Positions 33,789-42,821 of a stretch of DNA of 64,000 nt are shown here, one piece after another. The stretch lies in contig NZ_RQGD01000009.1 of the NCBI RefSeq assembly GCF_004770745.1, positions 15,606 to 79,605 on the forward strand. The letters run 5' to 3'. A program made the translations under genes and the position numbers. Every line of letters starts with the position of its first letter. The first letter of the stretch is position 1. This DNA comes from Leptospira ognonensis. Its GTDB lineage: Bacteria > Spirochaetota > Leptospiria > Leptospirales > Leptospiraceae. The notes under the pieces were generated by a model. The model had not been told where the DNA came from. It ran no database searches and saw only the letters and a list, made by a program, of their open reading frames with translations.

Positions 33789-34535
33789 TTATGCCGCAGG
33801 GACAATCTCTACTTCCACACGTCTGTTCGCACCATCTTCTGGCTTTAATTCCTTTCCACCAACGATTGCTGGTTTAGTCGATCCGTAACCTTTAACAGAA
33901 GAAATTCGTGTGCCTTCTACGCCTGCACCAACGATTTCTTTTTTAGCAGTCTCCGCGCGACCTTGAGATAGTTTTACATTTACATCTTCTGCACCAGTTT
34001 TGTTTGCATGACCAGAAATGTTTACTTTGGTTTCTGGATAGGCAGCAAGTGCTTCAGCTAACTTATCAATGTTTTCTTTTCCTTTTCCTTTCAGATCGGC
34101 TTTCCCATCTTCGAAGGAAATGCCACCATCCATTTTTACAAGAAGGGCTTCTGTTTCGCCATTGGAACCAACTTGTTTTTCAAGCGCAATGCCGTCTTTG
34201 GATAGCTGTTCGTTCATGTTATCATACATTGTATTTAAATAAAAACCAGCTCCCACTCCAGCAAGACATCCGGCACCAAGACCAACGATCTTACCTTTGT
34301 TTTGCGGTTTTTTCTTTTCTCGAGTGAGTGATTCTTTAATTTGTCTTTGGAAATCGTTACTTTTGTTTTTCGTATCTTTTTTACGTTGAGACTCGTCATA
34401 CACGGCACCGACGGCAAGTCCAACGGCACAGCCAACGGAAATACTAGCGATCATTCGCTTTGTATTATCAGAAAGGCCACAAGCAAGGGATGAAAATAAA
34501 GAAATAGTCGCTATTATAGCTGTAATTTGTTTCAC
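33789..34535 (-). CDS. OmpA-domain lipoprotein with glycine-zipper segments
   Basis: From a GTG at 34535 (with GGAG about 9 bp upstream) the protein is 248 residues and begins with a lipoprotein-type signal ending FSSLAC. Two glycine-zipper-like stretches follow (VGCAVGLAVGAVYDE at about 30; GLGAGCLAGVGAGFY at about 85). The C-terminal half (about 125-245) is an OmpA peptidoglycan-binding domain: DGKADLKGKGKENIDKLAEA, KVNISGHANKTGAEDVNVKL, SVKGYGSTKPA and ANRRVEVEIVP. The protein probably links the outer membrane to peptidoglycan, like Loa22 and other leptospiral OmpA-like lipoproteins. An upstream ATG at 34589 gives no proper signal peptide and is rejected. Confidence 0.85.
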   Translation of the reverse strand: MKQITAIIATISLFSSLACGLSDNTKRMIASISVGCAVGLAVGAVYDESQRKKDTKNKSNDFQRQIKESLTREKKKPQNKGKIVGLGAGCLAGVGAGFYLNTMYDNMNEQLSKDGIALEKQVGSNGETEALLVKMDGGISFEDGKADLKGKGKENIDKLAEALAAYPETKVNISGHANKTGAEDVNVKLSQGRAETAKKEIVGAGVEGTRISSVKGYGSTKPAIVGGKELKPEDGANRRVEVEIVPAA

Positions 34536-34635
34536 GAGATAAACTCCTAAGGTTTTTTGCAGTTTGCGAAAGGATTCTCTCCCAGGCAAGAGGAATTCAA
34601 GGAAAACAGGGGATAAAAATACCCCCTGCCTTTGC

Positions 34636-35484
34636 TTAGTATCTGTCTGTTAGTAATTTTACGACAGATTCTGGTCTCACATTTGCCTGAGCGAGCATTG
34701 CTACACCTGATTTGGTGAGTATTTGATTTCTTGAATACTCTACCATCTCCATAGCCATATCCGCATCACGCACTTGTGATTCCGAAGAAACAAGATTCAC
34801 ATAGTTATTACTAAGTGATTTCATAGTTAAATCCAAGCGATTGTAATAAGCTCCTAGATCCGAACGCAATCGATTCACTTTTGTAATCGCCTCGTCTAGC
34901 ACTTTCAAAGAGCCGCTTGCTTTGTCGGGAGTAGATAGCGTTAGTCGATCCGTACCACCGCTTATTTTTAGCGATGATCCGCTCATCGTATTGATGTAGA
35001 CATCAATACGTTCGCCAGCATTCCCTCCAACTTGAAACGACATAGGGTTTTTAGATGCACGAGAAAAACGACCATCTAATGGACGAATGCTGTTGAACTC
35101 GGCAGTCTTACCTATGCGATCCACTTCTTCTACAAGCTGAGAGACTTCCAATTGAACCAAATTACGGTCATCGTTTGAATAGATACCGTTAGATGATTGG
35201 ACGGAAAGCTCTCTTAATCTTTGTAAGATGGAGTTGACTTGTTCTAGAGATCCTTCAGTCACCTGAAGAAATGACAAACCATCTTGTGCATTTCTTTCTG
35301 CTTGACCGAGTCCTCTGATTTGACTTCTTAATTTTTCCGAAACTGCAAAACCAGGAGCATCATCTCCGGGACGGTTTAAACGCATGCCCGTAGAAAGACG
35401 CTCCATGGATTTGTCCATGTCCCGACTGGTATTTTGAAGTGCCCGTTTCGCTATGAGCGCACTCACGTTGTGATTGATAATCAT
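34636..35484 (-). CDS. flaB: FlaB core flagellin
   Basis: FlaB forms the core of the spirochaetal periplasmic flagellar filament. The 282-residue protein starts MIINHNVSALIAKRALQNTS and has the conserved N-terminal helix region (RLSTGMRLNRPGDDAPGFAV, SFLQVTEGSLEQVNSILQRL) and C-terminal helix (AYYNRLDLTMKSLSNNYVNL, ILTKSGVAMLAQANVRPESV). The short middle lacks an antigenic loop, as in spirochaetes. The start at 35484 has GGAGGG upstream; 35508 would include that site in the coding region. Leptospires have several FlaB paralogues, and I cannot say which this is. A hairpin sits in the leader. Confidence 0.95.
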   Translation of the reverse strand: MIINHNVSALIAKRALQNTSRDMDKSMERLSTGMRLNRPGDDAPGFAVSEKLRSQIRGLGQAERNAQDGLSFLQVTEGSLEQVNSILQRLRELSVQSSNGIYSNDDRNLVQLEVSQLVEEVDRIGKTAEFNSIRPLDGRFSRASKNPMSFQVGGNAGERIDVYINTMSGSSLKISGGTDRLTLSTPDKASGSLKVLDEAITKVNRLRSDLGAYYNRLDLTMKSLSNNYVNLVSSESQVRDADMAMEMVEYSRNQILTKSGVAMLAQANVRPESVVKLLTDRY

Positions 35485-35511
35485 AGTCACACCCTCCTGT
35501 GTGTACATGAC

Positions 35512-35533
35512 CCGTCTGTTTCCCTACAGACGG
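35512..35533 (-). promoter_or_regulatory. Hairpin in the flaB leader
   Basis: CCGTCTGT (35512-35519) and ACAGACGG (35526-35533) form a perfect GC-rich 8-bp stem with a 6-nt loop. In the flaB transcript it would sit about 13 nt upstream of the GGAGGG ribosome-binding site. On that strand the T-run precedes the stem, so it is not a terminator for either direction. Confidence 0.5.
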
Positions 35534-35687
35534 AAAAAAGCAAAGGATCAAGTCTACCTCTGTTGTCAGTTAAGGATGGGGTAGGAGTTGCCTTTCCTAG
35601 GATCCCATATGAATTTTGCCTTTCCCTTTGAATCTATCATTTGGAATCTAACACTGTAAAGAAAATTTGTGAATTGAAGGTATATTT

Positions 35688-36248
35688 TTGAAGATCTACA
35701 CGAAGACGGGAGATGCCGGACAGACCTATCTTGCCTCCGGAAAACAGGTGTCCAAAACAGATGGCAGAGTGGAATTATATGGAACTTGTGATGAATTGAA
35801 TTCAGTCATAGGATTTATCATGACATTCTCCGAGAAAAACGATGCACCCTTTACCGAATTTTTAGGAAGGATCCAACATTTACTTTTTGAGATTGGATCG
35901 GAACTCGCAGGCTACAAGCCGAAAGGCCAAACGGATTCTATTATTTTGGAATCTGACATAGAAAATTTGGAAAAAGAAATCGACCGATTGACCGAATCTC
36001 TCGCTGCCTTAAAAAGCTTTATTTTACCCGGAGGAACGACCTTTGCGGCCGGCTTACACATTGCACGAACGGTCTCTCGGCGGCTAGAACGGGAAACCTT
36101 GTCCTATGTAGAAGCAGGAGGAGATATATCCTCACCTTTACGGATCTATTTGAACAGGCTTTCGGATTATTTTTTTACTGCTGCACGTTATATCAATGCG
36201 CGAGATGGAAAAACGGAAATCGAATGGAAAAGTCGCACGAAGAATTAA
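35688..36248 (+). CDS. PduO-type cob(I)alamin adenosyltransferase
   Basis: The enzyme adenosylates corrinoid cob(I)alamin with ATP to make coenzyme B12. The 186-residue protein carries the PduO/MMAB signatures: KIYTKTGDAGQTYLASGKQV (ATP-binding N-terminus), RVELYGTCDELNSVIGF, LPGGTTFAAGLHIARTVSRR and YLNRLSDYFFTAARYIN. The start is TTG at 35688 with AAGG upstream; the conserved N-terminus leaves no room for a later start. Its last 25 bp overlap the next gene. I see no cobalamin riboswitch in the 203-bp gap towards flaB. Confidence 0.92.
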   Translation: MKIYTKTGDAGQTYLASGKQVSKTDGRVELYGTCDELNSVIGFIMTFSEKNDAPFTEFLGRIQHLLFEIGSELAGYKPKGQTDSIILESDIENLEKEIDRLTESLAALKSFILPGGTTFAAGLHIARTVSRRLERETLSYVEAGGDISSPLRIYLNRLSDYFFTAARYINARDGKTEIEWKSRTKN

Positions 36249-37513
36249 CGAAACACCCCTCAGGTTTGCCTACCTTGTTTTTCACAGAGATGTGGGAAAG
36301 AATGAGTTATTATGGCATGCGAGCACTTTTGGTTCTGTATCTCGTAAAAGAGCTAGCATTTACGGATGAAAAAGCGGGGCAGGTCTATGGACTTTATACG
36401 AGCCTTGTCTATCTCACACCCATTCTAGGTGGCTTTCTTGCCGATCGCTATTTGGGCTACAAACGATCGATTTTTATCGGCTCGCTACTTATGTTATGTG
36501 GTCATTTTTCTCTAGCATTTCCCCACATTGAATCTTTTTATCTCGGACTAGGCCTTTTGATTTTAGGAAATGGTTTTTTCAAACCAAATATGTCAACGAT
36601 TGTCGGAAGGTTGTATGAAACAAAGCCAAGCTTACGCGATAGCGGATATACGATTTTTTATATGGGCATTAACCTTGGTGGACTCATAGGCCCCATTGTC
36701 TGCGGGAGTCTAGGTGAGAAAGTGAATTGGCATTATGGATTTGGAGCAGCAGGCATCGGAATGGCAATTGGTATCTGTGTATTTTACATTGGCAGTCAAA
36801 AGCTTCCTGCACACATCTGGGCGAATGAACGCAACAACGAATCAAAAGTACTGAGTGAAAAGGAAGGTGTAGGAGAACGGTATTCTATCTTACTCATTCT
36901 CATCCTTTCGTTCTTTAGCATTCTTTTTTGGATGGCATTCGAGCAAATGGGTTCCTCTATGAATTTATTTGCAGATCGCAATACGGACCGTTTTCTTTTG
37001 GGAAAGGAGATACCAGCCTCCTTTTTCCAATCGATCAATCCGCTCTTTATCCTCTTACTTAGTCCCGTTCTCGCAACCGCTTGGAATCGTCTCTCGGTTT
37101 ACAAAATGAATCCCGATCCTATCCTCAAATTTGTTTTCAGTTTGGTCCTACTCGGAATCGGTTTTTTAGTCATGGTTTGGGCGTGTCAGGCAAAAAACAG
37201 TCTTGGACTGGTAAGCGTTTGGTTCTTGTTTGGTGCTTACTTTTTTAATACTTTGAGTGAGCTTTTGTTATCTCCTGTTGGACTCTCATTCGTGAGTGCT
37301 ACAGCACCAAAAAAATCTGCTGGCATGTTAATGGGAATTTGGTTTTTATCAACAGCGTTTGGACATTACTTGGCGGGGTATTTATCCGGTTTTTTAAGTG
37401 GGTTTACCGATCAGGCAGATTTTTTTTCCTTCTTTGTTGTCACCTCATGGCTTGGAGCTCTGCTATTATTTATACTCTGGTTTAGAATTCGGTTTTGGTT
37501 GAAGGTTCGTTAA
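36224..37513 (+). CDS. POT/PTR2-family peptide transporter
   Basis: A proton-coupled oligopeptide transporter of the major facilitator superfamily with about 12 membrane helices. The diagnostic ExxER motif is in FFTEMWERMSYYGMRALLVL near the N-terminus, followed by YLTPILGGFLADRYLGYKRS and GNGFFKPNMSTIVGRLYETK (PTR2 signature) and FYMGINLGGLIGPIVCGSLG. At 429 residues it is slightly shorter than typical (450-500). It starts inside the adenosyltransferase gene and ends overlapping the PTS enzyme I gene by 4 bp (GTTAAC shared by both stops). It probably imports di/tripeptides. Confidence 0.9.
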   Translation: MEKSHEELTKHPSGLPTLFFTEMWERMSYYGMRALLVLYLVKELAFTDEKAGQVYGLYTSLVYLTPILGGFLADRYLGYKRSIFIGSLLMLCGHFSLAFPHIESFYLGLGLLILGNGFFKPNMSTIVGRLYETKPSLRDSGYTIFYMGINLGGLIGPIVCGSLGEKVNWHYGFGAAGIGMAIGICVFYIGSQKLPAHIWANERNNESKVLSEKEGVGERYSILLILILSFFSILFWMAFEQMGSSMNLFADRNTDRFLLGKEIPASFFQSINPLFILLLSPVLATAWNRLSVYKMNPDPILKFVFSLVLLGIGFLVMVWACQAKNSLGLVSVWFLFGAYFFNTLSELLLSPVGLSFVSATAPKKSAGMLMGIWFLSTAFGHYLAGYLSGFLSGFTDQADFFSFFVVTSWLGALLLFILWFRIRFWLKVR

Positions 37514-39258
37514 CCGATCGTTTGGTTCACAAGGCTTTCGATTTCTGTATACCTTTCTTCGGCAGCCAAATCAATTACTTGTTCCGCGAGAAGTTTAGAC
37601 TTCCAAGTCGAGCATTCTTTCACTTTTGATCTTACTTTTTTCAAAAGGGGGAGAGCACAGGAAAGGTCACGGTATCCAAGACCTATGAGAACGGACGTGA
37701 ACATAGGATCACTGCCGATCTCTCCGCATATCGATACTGGTCTTTTCTGGGACTTTGCTACCTCAGCAATATTTTTTAATAAGAGTAAAAACACCACCTG
37801 CCAAGGGTTATATAGATCGTTGACCGTATGGTTGTTTCTTTCGACAGCCAAAAGATATTGGAGTAGGTCATTCGTTCCTACGCTATAAAAATCGATATGT
37901 TTGCCAATAAAAGGAAGATTTAAGGCACAAGCAGGAGTTTCGACCATGATTCCAAAGGGTATGCTTTTATTGATTTCAAGTCCTTGTTCTTTCAATTCTT
38001 CAATGCATTGGTTCCATAATACTTTGGTTTGTAAAATTTCAGCAAGGGTCGTAATCATTGGCAGCATAACAGACATCGTACCATATTCACTGGCTCGAAG
38101 CAGGGCTCTGATTTGTTCCTTAAAAAAATGAGGATGTCTGAGGAGGTAGCGTATGCCCCTGTTCCCTAAAAATGGATTGGACTCTTCGTATCCATTTTCC
38201 ATTTTATCTGCTCCAATATCCCAGACTCTGAAGTTCACCGGTTTACTTTCCATGCGCAGTAGGATCTGTTTATAAATCTGGAACTGTTCCTCTTCGGTTG
38301 GTTTTTGGTCCTTATGTTGAATGAATAGAATTTCAGTGCGAACAAGTCCGATCCCATCCGCACCTTTCTCTGCTGCTAAGGCTACCTCTTCTAAAGAATC
38401 GATATTCACTTTTAAGAGAAAGGGATGGCCATCCTTGGTCAAAAGTTGTTTTAGCGTATCTTCAGTCGGGAGAGGAGTTTTGAATTCGGATTGGACTCCA
38501 TACAACTTGATATCATCAAATTTAGGAAATCGATTGATTTCACCCTTAACAGAATCTAATAATACGTAATCGTCGTCGTCCACATGTGAGGTGATGTTTT
38601 TAAGTCCGACAATAGTTGGGATTCCAAAATTTCTGGCAATGATAGCCATATGGCCCGTTTTACCACCGTAGTCAGTGGCGATGCCGATGATCCTTGTTTT
38701 ATCCAGAGTGATCATCTCAGACGGGGTGATTTCTTTTGCGACGAGTATATACGATAAAGGCAAATTTTGATTGGGATCTGCCGGTTCGCTTGCACTTAGA
38801 TTTTTTTCTAATCGTTTGCCGATATCGAGCAAATGATCGGCACGCTCTCGAAAGTAGGGATCTTCAATGCTTTGAAATTCTTCATAGAGTGAACTAACGG
38901 CTGTTTCCAGTGCCAGATTGGCGCTTTCAAAACTAAGTTGCATCCTTTCCACCACTCGGGCGCGAAAGATTGGGTCATTTAAAAAAACGATCTGAGACTC
39001 CAAAATTTCCGTAAGCTCTTTTTGGTTCGGATCATGGGAGCAGACTTGGATGAAGGAGGAGAGTTCTAGTTCTGTTTTTTTAAGGGAGGCTTTAAAAAGT
39101 TCGAGTTCCGCGCGCGTTTCAGCGGGGGAAAGCCCAGTACGAGCCTCACGTTTCTTTTTATGGGGCTTCCATTTATATACCTGGCCGTAGACAACCCCAG
39201 GGTAGGCAGAGATGCCTTTAAAGATGATTTTCTCTTCAACCATGGGAACCCATGGCAA
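37510..39258 (-). CDS. ptsI: Phosphoenolpyruvate-protein phosphotransferase (PTS enzyme I)
   Basis: Enzyme I takes phosphate from PEP and passes it to HPr. The 582-residue protein contains the N-terminal HPr-interacting domain (about 10-150), the phosphohistidine loop DYGGKTGHMAIIARNFGIPT with His203, and the C-terminal TIM-barrel PEP domain (GADGIGLVRTEILFI, NFRVWDIGADKM, GIMVETPACALNLPF, SVGTNDLLQYLLAVERNN, SICGEIGSD). No GAF domain is present, so it is ptsI-like rather than ptsP. Enzyme II sugar permeases are not seen here; in leptospires a regulatory role is likely. An alternative start at codon 6 (39243) is possible. It follows lpxC on the same strand. Confidence 0.92.
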   Translation of the reverse strand: MPWVPMVEEKIIFKGISAYPGVVYGQVYKWKPHKKKREARTGLSPAETRAELELFKASLKKTELELSSFIQVCSHDPNQKELTEILESQIVFLNDPIFRARVVERMQLSFESANLALETAVSSLYEEFQSIEDPYFRERADHLLDIGKRLEKNLSASEPADPNQNLPLSYILVAKEITPSEMITLDKTRIIGIATDYGGKTGHMAIIARNFGIPTIVGLKNITSHVDDDDYVLLDSVKGEINRFPKFDDIKLYGVQSEFKTPLPTEDTLKQLLTKDGHPFLLKVNIDSLEEVALAAEKGADGIGLVRTEILFIQHKDQKPTEEEQFQIYKQILLRMESKPVNFRVWDIGADKMENGYEESNPFLGNRGIRYLLRHPHFFKEQIRALLRASEYGTMSVMLPMITTLAEILQTKVLWNQCIEELKEQGLEINKSIPFGIMVETPACALNLPFIGKHIDFYSVGTNDLLQYLLAVERNNHTVNDLYNPWQVVFLLLLKNIAEVAKSQKRPVSICGEIGSDPMFTSVLIGLGYRDLSCALPLLKKVRSKVKECSTWKSKLLAEQVIDLAAEERYTEIESLVNQTIG

Positions 39259-39301
39259 GGAGTGTTTACAGAGAACTCAGGATTGAAAAGTAAAAAATTA
39301 C

Positions 39302-40207
39302 CTAAGAATTCGCTTCTCTTTTGGAGAAAAGAGGGATTCTTTTGCTTTTGAAGTGCGTCAATTCGTCTCCCGTGACTTTACTCATAATGCATTTCGCTAA
39401 AGAGATGTCGAGAGCATGCCCGGCCTTGGAAGCGATGAGGTGGCCATAAAAAGGGCGTCCCATGACAGCCAAATCCCCAACGAGATCGAGGATTTTATGT
39501 CTGACACACTCATTTTCAAAACGAAGGCTTTCGTTGAGATAGCCATCGTCTGTCAAAACGACAGCATTGTCCAAGGACCCACCGAGAGCGAGGCCCCTAG
39601 CTTGTAAGGCTTCCACATCCTTTAGAAAGCCAAAGGTCCGAGCGGGAAGGATATCATTGGTTAGGATGGATTCGTCTAGTTTCGTAGTGTAAGATTGGCC
39701 TTTGAGGAGAGGGTGGTTAAAATCAATATTATAAGTGACTTTCAATTCGTCCGAGGGAAGCATCACTAGGTATTTATCGCCATCGACCACCCACATAGGT
39801 GAATTGATGCGGATGGGTTCGATCGTTTCTTTGAGCTCGGTGATGCCCACACTGCGAATCCCGTCCAAAAAGGGACCAGCAGATCCATCCATAATGGGAA
39901 CTTCCACGGAATCAATTTCTAAAATGCAATCTGTGATTCCTAATGTGTATACAGCTGCAAGCAAGTGTTCTATGGTTTGCACGCGGTTCGAGCCACCGTC
40001 GCCAATCGTAGTCGCATTGCTTGTATCGACTACATGGTCTAGAGAGATTGGGATCCTGACTTTTTGGCCCGCACGATAAAGAAAGAAGATCAGTCCCGTA
40101 CCAGCTTCTGCCGGATGCAATTTCAGTGTGACGGTTTTCCCCGAGTGGAGACCGATTCCCTTGAGTGGGAGTGAATCTTTGATCGTCTTTCTATGTATAA
40201 TTTTCAT
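39302..40207 (-). CDS. lpxC: UDP-3-O-acyl-N-acetylglucosamine deacetylase LpxC
   Basis: LpxC catalyses the committed step of lipid A synthesis. The 301-residue protein has the zinc site residues at the expected places: His81 in QTIEHLLAA, His237 and Asp241 in RHKILDLVGD, and the catalytic His264 in SKAGHALD, almost the same numbering as E. coli. GIGLHSGK and ARTFGFLKDV are also present. The start at 40207 follows GGAAAAG; an earlier frame start at 40315 adds a non-homologous stretch. It confirms an LPS-bearing outer membrane. The 233-bp gap upstream holds a promoter candidate and repeats (see that entry). Confidence 0.95.
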   Translation of the reverse strand: MKIIHRKTIKDSLPLKGIGLHSGKTVTLKLHPAEAGTGLIFFLYRAGQKVRIPISLDHVVDTSNATTIGDGGSNRVQTIEHLLAAVYTLGITDCILEIDSVEVPIMDGSAGPFLDGIRSVGITELKETIEPIRINSPMWVVDGDKYLVMLPSDELKVTYNIDFNHPLLKGQSYTTKLDESILTNDILPARTFGFLKDVEALQARGLALGGSLDNAVVLTDDGYLNESLRFENECVRHKILDLVGDLAVMGRPFYGHLIASKAGHALDISLAKCIMSKVTGDELTHFKSKRIPLFSKREANS

Positions 40208-40400
40208 TTCTATCTTTTCCAATGAGCCAATTGCACTCTGAACCTTACACTGCAATCTTCGTGCCAGGTATCCGTAAAGATCGAAAATAAGAGAAAAAAA
40301 GGAAATTGGTGGCAAACCGCAGTGGAAGGAGGCCTCTTGGCAATCTGAACAGCATTCAAATTCGATTCTTCTTTCGAAAATGGGAAAAAAACCAGCAAAA

Positions 40401-40436
40401 GTGTCTCCTTTTTACAACAGTGTCTCTTTTGTGCAA
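40401..40436 (-). promoter_or_regulatory. Candidate lpxC promoter with tandem GTGTCTC repeats
   Basis: On the minus strand TTGCAC (40436-40431) and TAAAAA (40414-40409) are 16 bp apart, about 200 bp before lpxC. The same region holds the plus-strand direct repeat GTGTCTCCTTTT (40401-40412) and GTGTCTCTTTT (40420-40430), 19 bp apart, which could be half-sites for a regulator. The rest of the 40208-40440 gap shows nothing recognisable. Confidence 0.3.
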
Positions 40437-40440
40437 CACA

Positions 40441-41214
40441 TCAAAAGGCGGAAAGGGCAGAGCGAATGAAGCTTGTAACAGGTGCTTGTTCCCTGGTGTC
40501 TTCCAATCCTTCGCGGATTTCTTTTAAGACTACCTGTGCATCACCTAAGGTGGTATTTACGGACTTATGCACGTCACTTTCATTGATCAACTTTCCAAGC
40601 GTTCCCTTGCCTTGGTTGATCTTACCCGTGATGTCGGCAAAATTTTGGATCGTCTTTCTAATATCTGCGCGGTTCTCGGCTATGAGTTCGGAAAGAGAAA
40701 CGAGTGGGTCCTGTGTGACTTTTCCTTGTATCGGGACCATCTTTCCACCACTGGGAGAGAGAATGACTTGTTTTACGATTTGGCCATCCATTTGGTATTG
40801 TTTTGAACTCGGATCGATGGGGTACTTGGAACCAGGATCTAGAGCGACAACACGTCCTGAAAGTAAACTCTCGTTTTTGATGGTAATTTGGTAGTTATCG
40901 TAGAGGTTGACTGGGCTTTTGAGGAGGAGGGTCAATTCCACCTTCGTTCCAATGCCTACCTCTCCCTCGGGCAAAATTTCGCCTGACTCGCTGATTTGGA
41001 CCAGACGAATTTTCGATACGTAGCCAAACGGAACGCCATGAATGGTAACCTTTCCACCCACTTTGATCCCCTCGGCATCTGGAAAATAGACCGAAAGACG
41101 GAAGCCTTCTTTCTGAAATGGTCCCCCTTCCGTGATGATCGTAAAATAGCCTACGGCCAAAGCAGCAAAGAGAAAGAGAAAACCGACGATTAGACTTCGT
41201 CCCAGTGCGTTCAT
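40441..41214 (-). CDS. mlaD: MlaD-like MCE-domain protein
   Basis: MCE proteins form periplasmic hexameric rings that carry lipids between the membranes. The 257-residue protein has one N-terminal membrane anchor (about 8-27) and an MCE domain (about 38-120: [52 protein letters not shown]). A helical C-terminal tail with an [20 protein letters not shown] segment follows. It is the third gene of the mlaE-mlaF-mlaD set. It starts with ATG at 41214, 34 bp after mlaF. Confidence 0.9.
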   Translation of the reverse strand: MNALGRSLIVGFLFLFAALAVGYFTIITEGGPFQKEGFRLSVYFPDAEGIKVGGKVTIHGVPFGYVSKIRLVQISESGEILPEGEVGIGTKVELTLLLKSPVNLYDNYQITIKNESLLSGRVVALDPGSKYPIDPSSKQYQMDGQIVKQVILSPSGGKMVPIQGKVTQDPLVSLSELIAENRADIRKTIQNFADITGKINQGKGTLGKLINESDVHKSVNTTLGDAQVVLKEIREGLEDTREQAPVTSFIRSALSAF

Positions 41215-41248
41215 CTGTGCTGATTATCGGTATTTGGGAATGGAAACG

Positions 41249-42037
41249 TCAATGTGATTTTACCACTTTTAATTCGGAGTGATCTAGGATCATGGGTCCT
41301 TCCGTTCGACCATGGATGAACTGTTGGATGATGGGATTGTTTGCGTTTTGAAGTTCTTCTGATGTACCACAAAAGAGAACCTGACCTTCATAAAGAAAAC
41401 TAATGCGATCGGCAATGCGGTAGGCCGAACTCATATCGTGTGTGACAACGATGCTTGTGAGTCCAAGCTCCTTTTGCATCCGAATGACAAGATCGTTGAT
41501 GACATTCGACATGACAGGATCAAGGCCTGAGGTCGGTTCATCATACATTACGATTTCTGGTTGGGATGTTAGGGCGCGCGCGAGTCCGACCCTTTTTTTC
41601 ATACCACCCGATATGTTTCCAGGAAGGGTATCTTTCGCAGGTACCAAATCTAGCCATTTTAATTTTTCCATCACGATTCGGTCTAGTTCTTGTCCCTCGG
41701 CAATTTTATGTTCTCTGAGTGGTAAGGCAACGTTCTCATAAACTGTGAGCCAATTGATCAATGCTCCCGATTGAAACAATACACCCAACCGAGAGCGCAA
41801 TCGTTCCTTAGTTTTCTCATTGCAATAGCTGATGGATTCACCAAAAATAAAACATTCACCCTCGTCAGGATCTAAAAGTCCTGTTAGGTGCTTTAAGCTA
41901 ACGGATTTTCCCGTACCAGAGGGCCCAACGATGACCATGGTCTCACCTTTTTTGACTTTGATATTCATTCCTTTTAGGATCTTACGATCTCCAAAGGCTT
42001 TATGAACATTTCTCATTTCGACTGCGATCGTATCCAT
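41249..42037 (-). CDS. mlaF: MlaF-like lipid-transport ABC ATPase
   Basis: The ATPase subunit of an Mla-type phospholipid ABC transporter (262 aa). Walker A is [20 protein letters not shown], the Q-loop is in [20 protein letters not shown] (the SGALF-like motif typical of MlaF/Ttg2A), the signature is [16 protein letters not shown], Walker B is [13 protein letters not shown], and the H-loop is IVVTHDM. The start at 42037 has AAGGA upstream and lies 7 bp after the mlaE stop. A longer frame from 42079 overlaps mlaE and is not preferred. Confidence 0.93.
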   Translation of the reverse strand: MDTIAVEMRNVHKAFGDRKILKGMNIKVKKGETMVIVGPSGTGKSVSLKHLTGLLDPDEGECFIFGESISYCNEKTKERLRSRLGVLFQSGALINWLTVYENVALPLREHKIAEGQELDRIVMEKLKWLDLVPAKDTLPGNISGGMKKRVGLARALTSQPEIVMYDEPTSGLDPVMSNVINDLVIRMQKELGLTSIVVTHDMSSAYRIADRISFLYEGQVLFCGTSEELQNANNPIIQQFIHGRTEGPMILDHSELKVVKSH

Positions 42038-42044
42038 CTTGTCC

Positions 42045-42821
42045 TTATTTATAAAAAATAGCCGTGATGACGTAGCCAAAGAAAATGACCATCAAAAAGG
42101 AAGTCACCACTGCTTGCCTTGTGGTCTGGCCTACACCAATGGCACCACCCGAAGTTCTTAGACCTTGGCTGCAGGAAACAGTGGCGATGATCAGACCGAA
42201 TACATAACCTTTCAGAACTCCCACGTATAAATCTTTAAGACCAGGAATGGACGAGATCCGGTACATCACATCTTGGAAGTAGGTAATCATATCGATACCT
42301 AATTGGAAGTGACCTACAATGGCACCACCGAGGATGCCGAGGGTTGAGGAATAGATACAAAGTATGGGAACCATGACGGAAAATCCAAACACCCGAGGCA
42401 TTACCAGATATCGGACTGGATCAATGGACATGACCTCTAAGGCATCAATTTCTTCGGAGACTTTCATGGTTCCGAGTTCGGCTGCCATTGCAGAGCCTAC
42501 CGAAGCAGCAAGGATGAGTGAGGTCATAAAAGGGGACATTTCTCTAGTTAAAGTGATGGTGAGTAAAAGTCCGATTTGACCCTCAGCTCCAAAATCTCGA
42601 AGCCCGAGACCCGTATTTAAACCCATGATCATGCCCGTAAAAACAGAGACAATGCTCACAACAAACAAGGAGCCGACTCCCGCAATGAACATTTGATCCA
42701 AAATTTCCCGCCATTTGAAAAATACATGGTGAGTTTGTCCAAAGGCACGGAAGAGTAAAAGGACCGTGAAACCTATGGCTTCAATCGTCGGCGCCATGCG
42801 AGATTTATAAAAGGAAGTCAT
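42045..42821 (-). CDS. mlaE: MlaE-like lipid-transport permease
   Basis: The permease of the Mla-type transporter (258 aa, about 5-6 membrane helices). Family landmarks are [59 protein letters not shown] (with [20 protein letters not shown] directly behind) and [20 protein letters not shown]. The ATG at 42821 overlaps the TGA of the upstream repeat-protein gene (ATGA), so translation is coupled. An in-frame TTG at 42836 is an alternative. Confidence 0.92.
   Translation of the reverse strand: MTSFYKSRMAPTIEAIGFTVLLLFRAFGQTHHVFFKWREILDQMFIAGVGSLFVVSIVSVFTGMIMGLNTGLGLRDFGAEGQIGLLLTITLTREMSPFMTSLILAASVGSAMAAELGTMKVSEEIDALEVMSIDPVRYLVMPRVFGFSVMVPILCIYSSTLGILGGAIVGHFQLGIDMITYFQDVMYRISSIPGLKDLYVGVLKGYVFGLIIATVSCSQGLRTSGGAIGVGQTTRQAVVTSFLMVIFFGYVITAIFYK

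Noticed and set aside
35512..35540. Terminator downstream of the flaB leader hairpin
   Set aside because: On the plus strand the stem is followed by A residues and on the minus strand the T-run precedes it, so neither direction gives an intrinsic terminator.
35485..35687. Cobalamin riboswitch in front of the adenosyltransferase gene
   Set aside because: None of the conserved B12-box text is visible, and the gap is shared with the divergent flaB leader.
40208..40440. Small genes in the lpxC upstream gap
   Set aside because: The short frames there lack ribosome-binding sites and coding-like composition.
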